DNA of 18,453 nucleotides from an uncultured Blautia sp. (GTDB lineage: Bacteria; Bacillota; Clostridia; Lachnospirales; Lachnospiraceae): NCBI GenBank assembly GCA_900539145.1, contig UQAX01000048.1:1-18453 (forward strand), read 5' to 3'. A model generated the notes under the pieces. That model was not told the origin of the DNA. It ran no database searches and saw only the letters and a list, made by a program, of their open reading frames with translations. A program made the translations under genes and the position numbers. Positions 16,426 through 18,453 of this stretch are shown one piece after another (position 1 is the stretch's first letter; each line of letters opens with the position of its first letter).

Positions 16426-16621
16426 TAGTACAGGGAGTCTAGCATTGCAGACTACTCATGGTCAGCATTTAGCAGATTTTAAAAGAAAGCTGATTGAAAA
16501 AATAGGATATGAGGATATTCAGCTTGTAACAATTAGCAGACCATCTGCTTATGGAGAATATGAACCATATTGTTTTGTAGAGTCAGAGGAAGAATTTGAG
16601 AAACAAGTTGTAAATATGTAG
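16397..16621 (+). CDS. Small conserved-looking protein, possible partner/antitoxin of the RelA/SpoT-like enzyme
   Basis: This 74-residue soluble protein begins MCYLIAKRFDSTGSLALQT and contains the segment QLVTISRPSAYGEYEPY, followed by an acidic end (FVESEEEFEKQ). I recall similar short 'MCYLIAK...' proteins from Lachnospiraceae, filed as a domain of unknown function (DUF6718 if memory is right). No function is known to me. It has no signal peptide, membrane helix or DNA-binding motif. It overlaps the preceding gene by 29 nt in another frame and has an excellent ribosome binding site. This tight coupling, small size and acidic C-terminal part fit an antitoxin or regulator of the neighbouring enzyme, which is inference only. 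Confidence 0.75.
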   Translation: MCYLIAKRFDSTGSLALQTTHGQHLADFKRKLIEKIGYEDIQLVTISRPSAYGEYEPYCFVESEEEFEKQVVNM

Positions 16622-16717
16622 TATAAGCAATAGTAGAACTTAAAAACGGGTTATTTTACTAACATAGAACATTTAGGAGTAATGTGGAAATTTTCTATTT
16701 TGACTTGCATATTAAAT

Positions 16718-16771
16718 AATAAGACCATGGAATTTAACAGACATCGCCTGTTGAATTTCCGTGGTCTTATT
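16718..16771 (-). terminator. Long hairpin between convergent genes (terminator of padR, possibly both)
   Basis: A ~23-bp stem pairs AATAAGACCATGG... with ...CCGTGGTCTTATT, with one bulge and two G-U pairs on the plus-strand transcript, around a short loop. It lies 11 nt beyond the padR stop. On the minus strand the stem ends in GGTCTTATT followed by ATTTAAT, a usable U-rich tail. On the plus strand the stem is followed by GCAG, so it is probably weaker there. Confidence 0.7.
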
Positions 16772-16782
16772 GCAGTTAATGG

Positions 16783-17310
16783 TTAAAAAGTTTCTTCTAA
16801 TGATGAAATCCATTCTTCGATTGTATTAACTAAAACCATTTGTTGCTTTAAAACAGCTATTCCTGTTTTGGGTATTTCCGGTATATTTTCTTTTTCTTGC
16901 AGATTTTGTGCTAAGTACATTTTAAGAATACCTATATTTTCTTTAATTTTGTTGATACATTCTTTTTGCATTTTGGGAGATAGACTGTCTAAATTTACAA
17001 TTACAGCATTAAAGTCCAAAAAAAGATGTATGGGCTTCCCTGCAATCTCTAACATCAACTTTTCAAACTCTTTTTCTCCCGTTTCCGTTAAAGTATACAC
17101 TGATTTCTCGGGCATTTTTCCCTCTTTTACGACTTCTCCTTTAATAAGTCCCTTTTTTTCCAGTTGAATAACTTTTTTATAAATAGACGGGGTACTGATT
17201 TTTACCCATTTCGATATATTTCGATATTCTACTAACTTTTGGATATCGTATGCCCCCATAGGTTCTTTTTTTAATATTCCTAAAACTATCAAATCAATCG
17301 TTGCCATCAT
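16783..17310 (-). CDS. PadR-family transcriptional regulator
   Basis: This is a probable ligand-responsive repressor of the divergent MATE efflux gene. The N-terminal winged helix-turn-helix is typical: IDLIVLGILKKEPMGAYDIQKL, then STPSIYKKVIQLEKKGLI and the wing (EKSVYTLTETGEKEFEKLM). The C-terminal ~80 residues are helical, as in the dimerisation part of short PadR proteins. The protein has 175 residues. Two adjacent start codons (17310 and 17307 downwards) follow GGAGAGG on the minus strand, and the first is used here. The gene is AT-rich. Its promoter and that of the efflux gene share one region rich in dyads, which points to autoregulation. The inducer is unknown. Confidence 0.9.
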   Translation of the reverse strand: MMATIDLIVLGILKKEPMGAYDIQKLVEYRNISKWVKISTPSIYKKVIQLEKKGLIKGEVVKEGKMPEKSVYTLTETGEKEFEKLMLEIAGKPIHLFLDFNAVIVNLDSLSPKMQKECINKIKENIGILKMYLAQNLQEKENIPEIPKTGIAVLKQQMVLVNTIEEWISSLEETF

Positions 17311-17361
17311 ATTTTACCTCTCCATATTTTACAGACTACAAATAAAATAAATCAAAAGCAT

Positions 17362-17380
17362 ATACTGTAATTTATAGTAT
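17362..17380. promoter_or_regulatory. Candidate operator dyad at the padR promoter
   Basis: ATACT (17362-17366) and AGTAT (17376-17380) form an inverted repeat around TAATTTA-like AT sequence. It covers the -10 region of the padR promoter and resembles the larger palindrome at 17423-17443, so both may bind the same regulator. Confidence 0.5.
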
Positions 17381-17397
17381 TTTATCCCTATTGTCAA
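17369..17397 (-). promoter_or_regulatory. padR promoter (minus strand)
   Basis: On the minus strand TTGACA (17397-17392) is followed after 17 nt by TAAATT (17374-17369), or after 15 nt by TATAAA. The dyad at 17362-17380 overlaps the -10 part. Confidence 0.6.
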
Positions 17398-17416
17398 GAC
17401 TATTGTGAGGCTTCTA

Positions 17417-17445
17417 TTGACAACTGCTATAAATTATAGTAGTAT
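17417..17445 (+). promoter_or_regulatory. MATE gene promoter with operator in the spacer
   Basis: TTGACA at 17417-17422 and TAGTAT at 17440-17445 are exactly 17 nt apart. A 21-bp palindrome fills the spacer and runs into the -10 box: left arm ACTGCTATAA (17423-17432) and right arm TTATAGTAGT (17434-17443), nine of ten pairs. Binding there would block RNA polymerase. Assignment of the repressor to the divergent PadR protein is inferred from context. Confidence 0.75.
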
Positions 17446-17484
17446 TTTACGATGAAATTATAATTTATACTACTATAATTTATA
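17428..17484. repeat. Perfect 17-bp inverted repeat in the divergent promoter region
   Basis: TATAAATTATAGTAGTA at 17428-17444 is exactly repeated in reverse complement at 17468-17484, with 23 nt between. The 11-bp unit TATAATTTATA also occurs twice directly, at 17459-17469 and 17474-17484. The downstream copies lie in the untranslated leader of the MATE gene and could serve as auxiliary operator or as an mRNA hairpin. Confidence 0.85.
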
Positions 17485-17510
17485 TTTAATTGAAAGGAGC
17501 TTTTACTACA

Positions 17511-18359
17511 ATGAATGAACGTAATAGCAAAATGGAACTTTTAGGAAGCGCACCTATCCCCAAAGCGTTAATGGCATTAGGTGTCCCAATTATGATTGGT
17601 ATGCTGATAAATGCGCTTTACAATTTAGTGGACGCTTATTTTGTCGGTGGATTGGGAGAAAGTCCTATGGGAGCAATATCTATTGTTTTTCCATTAGGGC
17701 AGGTTGTAGTTGGACTTGGCTTAATGTTTGGTAACGGAGCAGCGTCCTATCTTTCAAGATTATTAGGAAAAGGCGATAAAAGCACCGCTAATAAGGTTGC
17801 AAGTACAGCCCTATATGGAAGTGTTTTTGTAGGAGCTATTTTAATTGTTCTTGCAATTATCTTTTTGGAGCCGATTTTGTCACTTTTAGGAGCAACGGAC
17901 ACTATTATGCCTTATGCTCTGACGTATGCAAGAATTTATGTAATTTCCTGCATTTTTAATGTATTCAATGTCACTATGAACAATATTTTTGCAAGCGAGG
18001 GTGCAGCAAAAACAACTATGTGCGCTTTGCTTTTAGGTGCAGTAATCAATATCGTTTTAGACCCTATTTTTATTTATACGCTTAATATGGGTGTAGCGGG
18101 GGCTGCTATTGCGACAGCGATTTCACAAATAGTTTCTACCATTGTTTACTTGTCTTATGTTCTTAGAAAGAAAAGTGCTTTTTCATTCAGCCTTAAAGAA
18201 TTTGCACCCAAAAAAGAAATTATGGTAGAAATATTAAAAATTGGTGTTCCTACATTAACTTTTCAGCTTCTTACTAGTTTGTCTATTGCATTGATTAACA
18301 GAGCTGCAAATAGATATGGCGACGCAGTAATCGCCGGAATGGGAGCAGTAACAAGGTAA
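17511..18359 (+). CDS. MATE-family multidrug efflux protein, truncated after about 282 residues
   Basis: This is a sodium- or proton-driven exporter of the MATE family, under likely PadR control. The ATG at 17511 follows AAAGGAG at 17493-17499; an in-frame TTG at 17490 overlaps that site and is rejected. The N-terminal half is normal: IPKALMALGVPIMIGMLINALYNLVDAYFVG, then the segments GNGAASYLSRLLGKGD, NIFASEGAAKTTM and LDPIFIYTLNMGVAGAAIATAISQ, giving six membrane helices. The second lobe begins (ILKIGVPTLTFQLLTSLSIALINRAA) but the frame ends at GMGAVTR followed by TAA. Family members run to about 450 residues with 12 helices, so five or so helices are missing. None of the three frames downstream resumes the family. 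The product is probably non-functional unless rearrangement restores it. It could equally be annotated as a pseudogene or an interrupted gene. Confidence 0.88.
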   Translation: MNERNSKMELLGSAPIPKALMALGVPIMIGMLINALYNLVDAYFVGGLGESPMGAISIVFPLGQVVVGLGLMFGNGAASYLSRLLGKGDKSTANKVASTALYGSVFVGAILIVLAIIFLEPILSLLGATDTIMPYALTYARIYVISCIFNVFNVTMNNIFASEGAAKTTMCALLLGAVINIVLDPIFIYTLNMGVAGAAIATAISQIVSTIVYLSYVLRKKSAFSFSLKEFAPKKEIMVEILKIGVPTLTFQLLTSLSIALINRAANRYGDAVIAGMGAVTR

Positions 18360-18390
18360 GCGCAAAATATTGCTACGCTGCCCATGAATC

Positions 18391-18424
18391 ACGCTTGCAC
18401 CAAAATGATAGATGCAAGCGTTTT
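18391..18424 (+). terminator. Stem-loop downstream of the truncated MATE gene
   Basis: ACGCTTGCA (18391-18399) pairs perfectly with TGCAAGCGT (18413-18421) around a 13-nt loop, followed by TTTT. It could be a terminator, or a structure at the end of an inserted element; the window stops 29 nt later. Confidence 0.5.
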
Positions 18425-18453
18425 ACTCTATGTTTAGTTTTGACAGTTCGCTT

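Noticed and set aside
16718..16771. Long hairpin read as a transposon end or MITE
   Set aside because: It is a single palindrome directly after the padR stop, without flanking target duplication or a second copy in the window; a terminator explains it better.
16682..16786. 34-codon frame (MWKFSIL...) starting just after AGGAGT
   Set aside because: The ribosome binding site is only a few bases from the ATG, and the frame runs across the long hairpin between the convergent genes, so the coding look is incidental.
18359..18453. Frame open to the window end after the MATE stop (SAKYCYAAHESR...)
   Set aside because: It is open for only ~31 codons, has no start codon or ribosome binding site, and no family I recognise; chance openness is likely.

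Overview
The window looks like a chromosomal segment of a spore-forming, low-to-moderate GC Firmicute, most likely a gut Lachnospiraceae (Blautia/Dorea-like). The grounds are the end of a dipicolinate synthase subunit B gene, strong AGGAGG-type ribosome binding sites, a DAP-type MurE, and the gene order def-fmt-rsmB-rlmN-PP2C-prkC ... rsgA-rpe-thiN, which is typical of this group. The genus is an inference from memory of related proteins, not from a search.

Layout. (1) Positions 1-2162: the 3' part of dpaB, then a 555-residue asparagine synthase-like gene whose glutaminase half is visibly crippled, closed by a hairpin terminator. (2) Positions 2223-12713: a tightly packed plus-strand housekeeping run (murE, priA, def, fmt, rsmB, rlmN, a PP2C phosphatase and a PASTA-domain Ser/Thr kinase). 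Gaps are short or ends overlap by 4-13 nt, and the run ends at a strong terminator. It joins wall synthesis, replication restart, formyl-methionine handling, rRNA methylation and the muropeptide-sensing kinase/phosphatase pair. (3) Positions 12783-13486: an AT-rich HigB/HigA-like toxin-antitoxin module with its own promoter, sitting between prkC and rsgA, which are adjacent in the classical order. (4) Positions 13510-15759: rsgA, rpe and thiN, restarted from their own promoter. (5) Positions 15787-16621: an AT-rich pair made of a RelA/SpoT-type nucleotidyltransferase and a 74-residue protein that overlaps it by 29 nt. Its organisation recalls a toxic small-alarmone-synthetase module, and it is the best candidate here for an under-described system. 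(6) Positions 16783-18359: a PadR-type repressor diverging from a MATE efflux gene, with a highly symmetrical operator/promoter region between them. The MATE gene stops after about 282 of the usual ~450 codons. The sequence after 18356 does not continue the family, which suggests a mobile-element junction or another break.

The core (regions 2 and 4) is ordinary housekeeping. The interesting material is the degenerate AsnB, the two inserted toxin-antitoxin-like modules, and the broken, regulator-controlled efflux gene at the right edge. No rRNA, tRNA, CRISPR array or complete insertion sequence was seen, and no gene-free stretch exceeds 300 bases.
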